Positions 9,524 through 17,811 of a DNA stretch of 59,327 nt are shown piece after piece; position 1 is the stretch's first letter; each line of letters begins with the position of its first letter. The notes under the pieces were generated by a model, which searched no databases, was not told where the DNA came from, and saw nothing but the letters and a program-made list of their open reading frames with translations. Source of the DNA: Desulfobacterales bacterium (GTDB lineage: Bacteria > Desulfobacterota > Desulfobacteria > Desulfobacterales > JADGBH01); contig JADGBH010000022.1 of the NCBI GenBank assembly GCA_015231595.1, forward strand, positions 1 through 59,327, given 5' to 3'. The position numbers were made by a program, and so were the translations under genes.

Positions 9524-10750
9524 ATGAAAATAATCCTTACAACTTACGGGTCAAGGGGAGATGTCCAGCCTATACTTGCCTTGAGTTTAGCGCTAAAAAA
9601 AGCTGGCCATAATGTTACTTTATGCGCTCCTCCAGAAAATAAAGAATGGATTGAAAATTATCAATGCCCTTTTCATCCTCTTGGTGATAACTTAAAAGAA
9701 GCTATGGAAAAGATTCCTCCTATTCATACTATAAAAGCAACTTTTGCATTTATGAGTTTATGGAGGAAAGCATTATCCGACCAATTTGATCAACTTCCTG
9801 AAATAATTAAAGGAGCTGACCTTGTAATAGGTTCAGGTCTTACACTTGGAGTTCCAAGTGTAGCAGAACAATTTAAAATTCCATTTTGTCTTTTAGTAGT
9901 TTGTCCTCAATCCCTTCCATCTGCTTACTATCCGCCTTCGCAGTTCCATAACCATAATTTAAAAAAAATTGTAAATCGTATATTATGGTGGTATTGCAAT
10001 AAAATAGATAATTTAACATATAAAGGTATTATCAATAAAGGACGAAAATCCATAGGGCTTACTCCAATAAAAGATCTTTACAAGCATTTCCTTGGTCACA
10101 AAATTATACTTGCATCTGATATTCATCTTGGAGTCTGCCCCTCAGATGTAAAACAAGATTACATACAAATAGGACATTTTCCTTTAAAGCAAGAGGGCGG
10201 CCTTGGAAAAGAACTTGAAGATTTTTTATATTCCGGATTTCCGCCAATATATTTTGGTATCGGAAGTATGCCAAACCAAGATCCTAAATTAACAACACAA
10301 ATTGTTATTGAAGCCGCAAGAAAAAATGGTCAGCGTCTTATCCTTTCAAGTGGATGGGCTGGTTTAGGAAAATCGGAAAAAAATGATGATTTTTTTGTTG
10401 TAGGAAGTGTTCCCCATGATCTTTTATTTCCTAAAGTATCAATGGTAATTCACCATGGAGGACATGGAACAACCGCTACTGCCGCAAGAGCTGGAGTTCC
10501 GCAAATTATTGTCCCTCAAATACTTGATCAGCATTACTGGGCTAATCAAATACATATTGCAGGGCTTGGTCCTAAACCTATAAACCGATTAAAATTAACT
10601 GTTGATTCTCTTTCTTCGGCCATAAATACCTGTATTACAGATCAAATAATGCGGGATAAGGCTATAAATACTGGAAGATTGCTGATATCACAAAATTCTC
10701 TTGAAAAAGCAGTAAAATTTATCGAATCGAATTTTAAAAAAGGAGTGTAA
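9524..10750 (+). CDS. UGT-type (GT1) glycosyltransferase
   Basis: A 408-residue GT-B glycosyltransferase. The N-terminus TTYGSRGDVQPILALSLAL is the signature of the sterol/macrolide/glycopeptide glycosyltransferase group (GSRGDVQP). The C-terminal donor site reads HHGGHGTTATAARAGVP then PQILDQHYWANQI (about residues 305-335), as in MGT/UGT enzymes that use nucleotide sugars on lipophilic acceptors. There is no signal peptide. It starts 10 bases after the BAHD gene stop, with AGG upstream, and is followed 8 bases later by the CooC ATPase gene, so it is inside a tight run. It probably glucosylates a hydrophobic acceptor that the two acyltransferases modify (inference). Confidence 0.88.
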   Translation: MKIILTTYGSRGDVQPILALSLALKKAGHNVTLCAPPENKEWIENYQCPFHPLGDNLKEAMEKIPPIHTIKATFAFMSLWRKALSDQFDQLPEIIKGADLVIGSGLTLGVPSVAEQFKIPFCLLVVCPQSLPSAYYPPSQFHNHNLKKIVNRILWWYCNKIDNLTYKGIINKGRKSIGLTPIKDLYKHFLGHKIILASDIHLGVCPSDVKQDYIQIGHFPLKQEGGLGKELEDFLYSGFPPIYFGIGSMPNQDPKLTTQIVIEAARKNGQRLILSSGWAGLGKSEKNDDFFVVGSVPHDLLFPKVSMVIHHGGHGTTATAARAGVPQIIVPQILDQHYWANQIHIAGLGPKPINRLKLTVDSLSSAINTCITDQIMRDKAINTGRLLISQNSLEKAVKFIESNFKKGV

Positions 10751-10758
10751 ATAAAACA

Positions 10759-11517
10759 ATGAAAATAGCAATAAGCGGAAAAGGAGGCGTTGGTAAAACA
10801 ACGGTTTCTGCGCTTTTAATACGACAATTAAACGATATTGGAAAACATGTTCTCGCAATAGATGCTGATCCTGATGCAAACCTTGCTGCGGCAATAGGTA
10901 TTCCTAATGCTGACAAAATAATTCCTATTTCAGAAATGAAAGAACTTATTTATGAAAGAACAGAAGCAAAGCAAGGAACAATAGGAGGATTCTTTAAACT
11001 AAACCCAAAAGTTGATGATTTGCCTGATGCTCTTTCCGCTAAGCTCGGCAATATTAAATTAATGCGCCTTGGCGGCATAAAAAAAGGAGGATCTGGATGT
11101 ATTTGCCCTGAAAGCACTTTGCTTAAAGCGCTTGTTACGCATATCGTTCTTTCAAGAGATGAAGTTGTAGTCATGGATATGGAAGCTGGCATTGAACATC
11201 TTGGAAGAGGAACAGCAAGAGCCGTTGATAAACTTATAGTTGTTGTCGAACCCGGCCAAAGAAGTATTGAAACTGCAGGTCATATAAAAAAATTAGCCTC
11301 AGAAATAAATTTAAAAAATATTTCTATTGTTGGAAATAAAATTAGAAATAAAGAAGATGAAACATTTCTTCTAAACCGTTTATCTGATTTTAATTTTATA
11401 GGCTTTATCCCTTTTGATAATGAATTAATTTCTGCTGATTTAAAAGGTGTATCGCCCTATGACGTTGAATCTAAAGCTAAAGAAAGGATAACTGAAATTG
11501 TTGCACGACTTGCATAG
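10759..11517 (+). CDS. cooC: CooC-type P-loop ATPase (nickel-insertion accessory protein for CO dehydrogenase)
   Basis: A 252-residue MinD/SIMIBI-class ATPase. The deviant Walker A GKGGVGKTT is at residues 7-15, DADPDANL at about 35-42, and the switch-like MDMEAGIEHLGRG near 140. A CXC pair (C114, C116 in SGCICPES) matches the metal-binding cysteines of CooC, which dimerises around nickel and loads it into the carbon monoxide dehydrogenase active site. No CODH/ACS gene is visible in the window, so the client must be elsewhere. It is embedded between a glycosyltransferase and a helicase, which do not explain it. A related SIMIBI ATPase with another metal client is possible. Confidence 0.8.
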   Translation: MKIAISGKGGVGKTTVSALLIRQLNDIGKHVLAIDADPDANLAAAIGIPNADKIIPISEMKELIYERTEAKQGTIGGFFKLNPKVDDLPDALSAKLGNIKLMRLGGIKKGGSGCICPESTLLKALVTHIVLSRDEVVVMDMEAGIEHLGRGTARAVDKLIVVVEPGQRSIETAGHIKKLASEINLKNISIVGNKIRNKEDETFLLNRLSDFNFIGFIPFDNELISADLKGVSPYDVESKAKERITEIVARLA

Positions 11518-13624
11518 CCGAAACGCTAAATATAAAAAAAGATTACCTGTTGCTCCTAAAAAACATAAACATAAACAAATAACGTTAGATATTAATCCCT
11601 CTATTGATCATAAATTAACAAAAATTTTTGAATCTATTGGAGTTCCAGAAAAAACCCCTTTTAAACCGGATAATTTTCAATTAGAGGCTTTAAAAATAAT
11701 AGAAGACGCTGACTGCCTTGTTACCGCCCCTACTGGATCTGGAAAAACTTGGATAGCTGTAAAAGCTATTGAAAAAATATTTAACAAAGGCGGAAAATCA
11801 TGGTATGCATCACCATTGAAAGCGCTTTCAAATTCAAAATTCATGGAATTTTCGGAAATATTTGGAATTGAAAATATCGGAATTCTTACTGGGGACAGAC
11901 GAGACAACCCTGATGCCTCTATTCTTGTCGGTACTACCGAAATTTTAAGAAATCAACTTTATGATGCCATGCATAAAGGAATTAATCTTGATACAGACTT
12001 TATTATACTTGATGAAGCTCACTATCTTGGTGATGAAGACAGGGGCGTTGTATGGGAAGAAATAATGATTTATCTTCCCCAAAGAATTCCGATACTTATG
12101 CTTTCAGCGACTGTTGGAAATGCTGACCAGATAGCAAAATGGCTGTCTTCTATACGAAAAACTAAATGTATTGTAGTTCAAGAAACAAAAAGACCCGTTT
12201 CTCTATATCCTCTTTTCTTTTATCCATCAGGAAAACTTGTTCCTTTAACTGTAAAAGGAAAAAATGGTAAAAATCAACTTTACAAAAAGGTAGAAAAATA
12301 TTTAACGAATACAAACCCCCCAGTTTTATCAACAAGAAAAAACCTTCCCCCAATGCCTGAAATTATATCAGTATTAAGGGAATATAATCTTCTTCCAGCT
12401 ATTTTTTTTTTAAAATCAAGAGCTGATTGTGATAATGCGGTTGAATTATGTTCAGACTATGCATTCGACTTTAATCCTGAAAAAAAAGCAAAGCTTGAAA
12501 ATAGAATTAGCGAGCTTAGCAAGCAAGTAAGTTATATCGAAAATCATAAACAGATATGGCATCTTACAAATTTAGGAGTAGGTTCTCACCATAGCGGCCA
12601 GCTACCAGCATGGAAGCTTATCCTTGAAACCCTTATGACTGAAGGACTATTAGATGCCGTTTTTGCCACCACAACTGTAGCGGCCGGCGTCAACTTTCCA
12701 GCAAGAACAATTATTTTACTAAATTCAGACACTTTTAATGGAAGAGAATTTATGCCTCTTACGTCAACACAATTTCATCAAATGACTGGAAGAGCCGGAA
12801 GAAGAGGTATGGACAATATAGGTTTTGCTATGACTGTACCTGGAAAATATATGGATGTTAAACTTATATCTTCCTTATTATCAGCTCCTCCGACTTCTGT
12901 GTTGAGCCAAATAAAAATAAATTTTTCAATGGTTTTAAACCTTCTTTTATCGCATACTCCCATTGAAATCCAAGAACTTCTCCATAAATCATTTGCTAAC
13001 TACTTAATAAGCATAGAAACATCGAAAAAAAAATCAAGGCATAATGAACTAAAAAAAGATCTTTGGAACGATTTTTTACAGCATTTATATTTTTTAAAAA
13101 ATACAGGATATGTTAATGATGATAATACCCTTACAGAAGACGGAATATGGGCTTCTCAATTAAGAATAGACCACCCTCTTCTTATTGCTGAAGGTTTTAG
13201 GTTAAAAATTTTTCCAGAAGCTGACCCAGTCTTACTTGCGTCTATAATGGCGCCATTTGTTAATGACAGGGATTTAGAAATTAATGTTAAACGAGACGTA
13301 GATCAAAAAATTGAAAAGCTATTTAATAGCCTCAAACAAGCCTTAACTCCGTTTGTAAAATACATGATATCATGCGGATTTGAGGTCGCCCCTATTTATT
13401 TACACCCAGCTATAACAATTCATGCTTGGGCATCAGGAGAAACTTGGGAAGAAGTAATAGAAATATCTAAAATGGCTGAAGGAGATTTAGCGAAACTTAT
13501 TCTCAGAACAGCAGATAATTTAAGGCATATTAAAAATTTAGCAGGCGTTTTTCCTGAAACAGCTAAAAATGCTGAGCAGGCAATTGACTTAATAATGAAA
13601 GATCCTGTTTTGCTTAGTTTTTAA
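11498..13624 (+). CDS. Ski2-like DEAD/DEAH-box superfamily 2 helicase
   Basis: A 708-residue SF2 helicase. Motifs in order: Q-like FQLEAL near 60-65, Walker A TAPTGSGKT (76-84), SPLKALSNSK, TGDRR, GTTEILRNQ, DEAH at 172-175, SAT at 203-205, ATTTVAAGVNFPART, and motif VI QMTGRAGRRGMDNIG. The GVNFPART/GRAGRRG pairing points to the Ski2/Mtr4/Hel308 group of RNA or DNA helicases. The start is a TTG at 11498 inside the end of cooC (20-base overlap), supported by AAAGGA 9 bases upstream; no suitable ATG exists nearby. The basic, Lys-rich N-terminus could aid nucleic-acid binding. Coupled to cooC by the overlap; physiological role not known. Confidence 0.88.
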   Translation: MLHDLHSRNAKYKKRLPVAPKKHKHKQITLDINPSIDHKLTKIFESIGVPEKTPFKPDNFQLEALKIIEDADCLVTAPTGSGKTWIAVKAIEKIFNKGGKSWYASPLKALSNSKFMEFSEIFGIENIGILTGDRRDNPDASILVGTTEILRNQLYDAMHKGINLDTDFIILDEAHYLGDEDRGVVWEEIMIYLPQRIPILMLSATVGNADQIAKWLSSIRKTKCIVVQETKRPVSLYPLFFYPSGKLVPLTVKGKNGKNQLYKKVEKYLTNTNPPVLSTRKNLPPMPEIISVLREYNLLPAIFFLKSRADCDNAVELCSDYAFDFNPEKKAKLENRISELSKQVSYIENHKQIWHLTNLGVGSHHSGQLPAWKLILETLMTEGLLDAVFATTTVAAGVNFPARTIILLNSDTFNGREFMPLTSTQFHQMTGRAGRRGMDNIGFAMTVPGKYMDVKLISSLLSAPPTSVLSQIKINFSMVLNLLLSHTPIEIQELLHKSFANYLISIETSKKKSRHNELKKDLWNDFLQHLYFLKNTGYVNDDNTLTEDGIWASQLRIDHPLLIAEGFRLKIFPEADPVLLASIMAPFVNDRDLEINVKRDVDQKIEKLFNSLKQALTPFVKYMISCGFEVAPIYLHPAITIHAWASGETWEEVIEISKMAEGDLAKLILRTADNLRHIKNLAGVFPETAKNAEQAIDLIMKDPVLLSF

Positions 13625-13677
13625 ATTTAAAAAATTTTTATCAAATAAATTAAATTAAGGAGGATATAAAAACAATT

Positions 13678-14052
13678 ATGGACACATCTATGAAAATTCT
13701 TTGCGTTGATGATTTTGCAACTATGAGGAGAATTCTCAAAAACATTTTAAAACAATTAGGTTTCACCAATATAGTTGAAGCTGACGATGGAACTTCCGCT
13801 CTTGAAGTTTTAAAAACAGATAAAATTGATTTTATAATTTCAGACTGGAATATGCCTAAAATGTCAGGACTTGATTTGCTTAAAGCTGTAAGAGGAAATG
13901 ACGCATATAAAAAGATTCCATTTTTAATGGTCACTGCTGAAGCGCAAAAACAAAATGTTATTGACGCTGTTCAAGCCGGAGTTTCAAACTATGTTGTCAA
14001 ACCTTTTACAGCGGAAATTATTTCCGAAAAACTAAGTAAAATATTTCCTTAA
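13678..14052 (+). CDS. cheY: CheY-type single-domain response regulator
   Basis: A 124-residue stand-alone receiver. The acidic pair is in LCVDDFATMRR, the phospho-Asp in IISDWNMPKMSG (about residue 57-58), the Thr in MVTAEA and the Lys in VVKPF, all as in chemotaxis CheY, which carries phosphate from CheA to the flagellar motor. There is no output domain. A strong AAGGAGG lies 14 bases upstream, a little far, so the internal ATG at 13690 is an alternative start. It is the intact member of a tandem duplication with the gene at 14159-14538. The nearby chemoreceptor at 4908-6854 fits a chemotactic cell. Confidence 0.9.
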   Translation: MDTSMKILCVDDFATMRRILKNILKQLGFTNIVEADDGTSALEVLKTDKIDFIISDWNMPKMSGLDLLKAVRGNDAYKKIPFLMVTAEAQKQNVIDAVQAGVSNYVVKPFTAEIISEKLSKIFP

Positions 14053-14158
14053 CAAAATTTCTGAATTTTTTTATTTTGAAACTGTAAACTGTAAAATTGT
14101 AACTAAAAAACTAACAAAATCCTTATCCGATTAAATTTAAGGAGAATATAAAACAATT

Positions 14159-14538
14159 ATGGACACATCTATGAAAATTCTTTGCGTTGATGATTTTCCA
14201 ACAATGAGAAGAATTCTCAAAAATATTTTAAAGCAATTAGGTCTTAACAATATAGTTGAAGCTGACGATGGAACTTCCGCTCTTGATGCCTTAAAAACAA
14301 ATGAAATTGACCTCATAATTTCGGACTGGAATATGCCTAAAATGTCGGGACTTGATTTACTTAAATTAAAGCGGTAAGAGACGATGAAAAATATAAAAAA
14401 ATTCCATTTTTGATGGTAACTGCCGAAGGTCAAAAACAAAATCTTCTTGATGCTATTCAAGCTGGAGTATCTAACTATGTTGTTAAGCCTTTTACAGCTG
14501 AAACTATTACTGAAAAATTAAAAAAAATGTTTCCTTAG
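14159..14538 (+). pseudogene. Second cheY copy, frameshifted by a 5-bp tandem duplication
   Basis: The first 67 codons match the upstream cheY almost residue for residue (MDTSMKILCVDDFPTMRR, ISDWNMPKMSGLDLL). At 14361-14370 the motif TTAAA occurs twice in tandem where the intact copy has it once, shifting the frame to a stop at about 14375. Removing one TTAAA restores AVRDDEKYKKIPFLMVTAEG... through VVKPFTAETITEKL and a natural stop at 14536-14538. Thus the gene encodes only the first half of a receiver, with the phospho-Asp but without the Thr/Lys switch residues. The upstream leader with AAGGAG is also duplicated, so the duplication unit includes the 5' region. Slippage could reverse the change. 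Confidence 0.8.
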
Positions 14539-14560
14539 CCTAATTTTTAAGAATTTATTT

Positions 14561-14695
14561 ATGCAAACCTTAAAGACTCAACAATATAAAAAATATAGTT
14601 ATGCTGATTACTTAAATTGTCATGACAAAATATGCTGCGAAATAATTAATGGACTTGTAATTAATTTAGTTTTTTTAAGTCCCTTTTTTGATTAA
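14561..14695 (+). pseudogene. Remnant of a Uma2-family (PD-(D/E)XK) nuclease gene
   Basis: A 44-residue reading frame begins MQTLKTQQYKKYSYADYLN and continues CEIINGLVINL before a stop. This is the usual N-terminus of Uma2/DUF820 proteins (Y-Y-DYL ... W-E-I-GV), which are normally about 190 residues. The remaining three quarters, including the catalytic PD-(D/E)XK core, is absent here. Uma2 genes are often present in many copies in multicellular and gliding bacteria. It is a decayed fragment between cheY and the SPFH gene; assignment is by pattern only. Confidence 0.45.
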
Positions 14696-14742
14696 TTAGA
14701 CAAATAAAATAATCAAGCGAAAATAAGGAGTGTAAAAATATA

Positions 14743-16443
14743 ATGAATCCGAAACGTGTAGCTGCAACAAATTTGTTTGATCAGCAAGCAATGATTCAAA
14801 AGACAGAAGAATTAGGATGCGCAGACGAATCAGATTTAGCAGAAGCAGATATGGAAATGTCTCCTATGGATTTATCTGAAGAAAGAGCTAAAATTCAAAC
14901 GTCTGCTCCAACTTATAAGAAAAAAAAATCAATGCCTCCTAAAATGCCTATAATAAGACCAAAATCGTCAGAAGAACTTTTATTAGAAAAAGATCCTTTA
15001 ACTGTAAGAGAAACAGGTTTCTGGATATGGAAAAAAATTATCGTTCCTCCAAATGCGTATGTTATTCATACAAGATTAGGAACAAAAGAACCAGTAACTA
15101 TAGGACTTGGAACGTCTTTTAAATATAATCCTTATACAGATTCATACCTTGTTGTTCCGGCTGCTATGCAAACTATAGGCGTAGTTGCAAATTGTATTAC
15201 ACAGGAAAAACAAGGTATTAATGTTCTTGCCTATGTTCAATGGCAAATTGATGACTTTTCCATTGCCTGCCGCAAATTAGATTTATCAGATAAAAATGAC
15301 CCTTTAGGAATAGTAAATGCCCAACTTGGAGAACAAGCTGAAGCGGCAATTAAAGATAAAATCGCAACCATGAGCGTGGAAGAAGTTCTTACAGATAAAG
15401 CTCCAATTATTGAAGAGCTTACTACAAGGCTTAAAACAGTATCTGAAGGCAGAAACAAAGGAGGAAATATATCTGACGAAGGGCTTGGAATTAAGATAGT
15501 TACTGTTCAAATTAGAGAGGCCATTGTAAGTTCCGAAAAATTATGGAAAGATTTGCAGACGCCATTCAGGCATCAGCAAGAAAAAATAGCTAAAATGAGC
15601 TATCTTGGTATGAAGAGCGAAATAGAACAAAAAGAGCTTGAAATACGAAAAATTACGGAACAAAACCAAGCTGAAACAAGAGTGGTTCTTGAAAAAATAA
15701 AACAGACAAAAGAAACTGAAGCCCTTGAATTAAAGCTATCTGAAGAAACAATTCGTTTTACAAAAGAACAGGAATCAATTCAAAAAAAAGTTAAACTTGA
15801 AGAACAAAGCTTAATGTCAAAAAATGAATCAGAACAAAGGCTCAAAACTCAAAAAGCCAAAATTGAACAGGAGCTTAGTTTAGAGCAGGAAAAACGTGAA
15901 AAAGATTCAAGAACTCAAAAGAAGACAATGGAGATAGAAGAAATTCTCCACGCTATTGCTGAAGAAGTAAGGCTTTCAGAAAAAAAACTTGAAGCAGAAA
16001 GAAAAAGGCTTTCCCAAGAAATGGAACTAAAAAAACTTGAATCCCAATATAATCTTATGATTCAAGAACAAGAAAACGCTCTGAAAGAAAAACACCTTGA
16101 AACTCATCTGAATGCCCAACGCAAAGAAAAATTCACTAATCTTGAAATTGAAGAAAAAACTCAAAACTTAAAATTTGCTATGACTCAAAAATCCATTGAA
16201 ATGGAGCGTTTGCTTCAAGAAATTAAAAATATGGTCAATGAAAAAGATCTTTTTAAAACGCTTATAGAAACATTGCCGGAGTTAGCCGAAAAAATGCCTC
16301 AAATCCATGAGTTTAAAGTCTTTCAAACTGGTGATAAGGATCCATATTTCGACAATTTTTTATCCATAGCTTCAAAAATAGTCGTTTTTGCCCAAAGCAT
16401 TGGGATATCATTAACTCCTGATAATAAAACGAGTCAGGGTTAA
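14743..16443 (+). CDS. SPFH/band-7 domain protein with long coiled coil
   Basis: A 566-residue protein with no signal peptide or membrane helix. Residues 1-95 are charged and poorly conserved. About 98-270 form an SPFH-like domain (IIVPPNAYVIHTRLG, then GVNVLAYVQWQIDDF-type strands and QLGEQAEAAIKDKIATMSVEEVL, TVQIREAIV). From about 285 to 490 runs a long Glu/Lys/Gln-rich coiled coil. Flotillin-like proteins share this order but are membrane-anchored at the N-terminus; lack of an anchor here recalls soluble SPFH or vault-shoulder-like proteins. AAGGAG precedes the ATG. The HD gene starts 39 bases downstream, suggesting co-transcription. It is likely an oligomeric scaffold (inference). Confidence 0.7.
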   Translation: MNPKRVAATNLFDQQAMIQKTEELGCADESDLAEADMEMSPMDLSEERAKIQTSAPTYKKKKSMPPKMPIIRPKSSEELLLEKDPLTVRETGFWIWKKIIVPPNAYVIHTRLGTKEPVTIGLGTSFKYNPYTDSYLVVPAAMQTIGVVANCITQEKQGINVLAYVQWQIDDFSIACRKLDLSDKNDPLGIVNAQLGEQAEAAIKDKIATMSVEEVLTDKAPIIEELTTRLKTVSEGRNKGGNISDEGLGIKIVTVQIREAIVSSEKLWKDLQTPFRHQQEKIAKMSYLGMKSEIEQKELEIRKITEQNQAETRVVLEKIKQTKETEALELKLSEETIRFTKEQESIQKKVKLEEQSLMSKNESEQRLKTQKAKIEQELSLEQEKREKDSRTQKKTMEIEEILHAIAEEVRLSEKKLEAERKRLSQEMELKKLESQYNLMIQEQENALKEKHLETHLNAQRKEKFTNLEIEEKTQNLKFAMTQKSIEMERLLQEIKNMVNEKDLFKTLIETLPELAEKMPQIHEFKVFQTGDKDPYFDNFLSIASKIVVFAQSIGISLTPDNKTSQG

Positions 16444-16482
16444 ATAATAGAGCGTAATTAAAGGTAGGAATTTTATAACTTT

Positions 16483-17538
16483 ATGAATGTTAGAAAAGAA
16501 TACGAAAAATTTGAAAATAATTACATATCCCCTTTTGGCTGCAAAAGTTTTAAATCAAAAGGACGACAAAATGAAGAAGATGAATGTTCAATAAGAACTG
16601 TCTTTCAAACTGATAAAGATAGGATTGTATTTTCAAACGGCTTTAGACGTCTTAAACATAAGACTCAAGTTTTTCTTTCTCCATTAGGCGAGCATTACAG
16701 AACAAGATTAACCCATACCCTTGAAGTAGCTCAAATAGCAAGAACAATAGTTCGAGCGCTACATTTTAATGAAGATTTAGCTGAAGCTATAGCCCTTGGC
16801 CATGACCTTGGACATACCCCTTTTGGCCATAGCGGAGAAACTGTTCTTAAGGAAATATATGCCCAAGAATTTTGCCATAATGAACAAAGTCTTAGAGTTG
16901 TTGACGTCCTTGAAAATAATGGCAAAGGCTTAAACCTTACATATGAAGTCAGGGACGGAATTTTAAAGCATACAAAAGGATTTGGAAATATAATTCCAGA
17001 ACATCCAGAAGAAACCGCCGAAACTATTGAAGGAAGAATTGTAAGAATTGCAGATATAATGGCTTATTTAAATCATGATTTAGATGATGCTATAAGAAGC
17101 GGCGTTATAACAAGGGAACAAGTTCCAGATTCATGTATAAAAATTTTAGGAAAAAGCCATTCTGAAAGACTAACAACAATGATAAAAGACGTTATTTATT
17201 CAAGCTTTCAATCAGAAAATGAATTTGTGCTTAAAATGAGTGAAGATATATTATCAGCGATGAAAGAATTAAGGACATTTCTTTATGACAATGTCTATAG
17301 ATCCCATCGTGTTCATAAAGAATTTGTAAAATCGAAAAAAATACTCGCCGATCTTTACTATCATTTTTTAAAAAATAAAGAAAGTCTCATTAAAGAGATG
17401 AAATCATTGGAAATGCATTGGCATATAAATAATGAATGTCCAATAGAAAGAATGGTTTGTGATATAATAGCAAGTATGACTGATAGAAACGCTCTTGAGC
17501 TTTATTCAAAAATATTTATTCCAATGCCTCTATTTTGA
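16483..17538 (+). CDS. dgt: Deoxyguanosinetriphosphate triphosphohydrolase-like HD protein
   Basis: A 351-residue HD-domain phosphohydrolase of the dGTPase-like group. The metal-binding residues are H78 in RTRLTHTLEV, H107-D108 in LGHDLGHTPFGHSGE, and the later D in RIADIMAYLNHDLDDA. The N-terminal RTVFQTDKDRIVFSNGFRRLKHKTQVF is typical. The family hydrolyses dNTPs to nucleosides and triphosphate, controlling nucleotide pools; some relatives restrict phage by draining dNTPs. Length is near the shorter (about 340-residue) class. No strong ribosome site is seen. It follows the SPFH gene closely. Confidence 0.88.
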   Translation: MNVRKEYEKFENNYISPFGCKSFKSKGRQNEEDECSIRTVFQTDKDRIVFSNGFRRLKHKTQVFLSPLGEHYRTRLTHTLEVAQIARTIVRALHFNEDLAEAIALGHDLGHTPFGHSGETVLKEIYAQEFCHNEQSLRVVDVLENNGKGLNLTYEVRDGILKHTKGFGNIIPEHPEETAETIEGRIVRIADIMAYLNHDLDDAIRSGVITREQVPDSCIKILGKSHSERLTTMIKDVIYSSFQSENEFVLKMSEDILSAMKELRTFLYDNVYRSHRVHKEFVKSKKILADLYYHFLKNKESLIKEMKSLEMHWHINNECPIERMVCDIIASMTDRNALELYSKIFIPMPLF

Positions 17539-17811
17539 ATTCTAATTTTATAGTTTGAAGTTTGAAGTTTGGAGCATAGAGATCGGATAGTTTGAGATTC
17601 TGAACGTTAAGCTACAGGGATTTTTACTTTAATTCATAGAACTTAACAAATCGTACCAGTTTGCAACCCATCAAGACTCCTCAAGGATAAAAAAAATCAA
17701 TGAATGTGTTAAAATTCACTTGGGGAAATAAAAGAATAGAGTATATTGAACTCCCTATACTATTAAATTAGAGAAATTTAACACATAAATTTTTTATCGG
17801 AGGTAAAAAAC

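Noticed and set aside
17541..17811. Tandem AGTTTGA heptamers and gap before the secreted protein
   Set aside because: Only about three short copies (17550-17571); no gene or clear regulatory structure could be supported in the gap.
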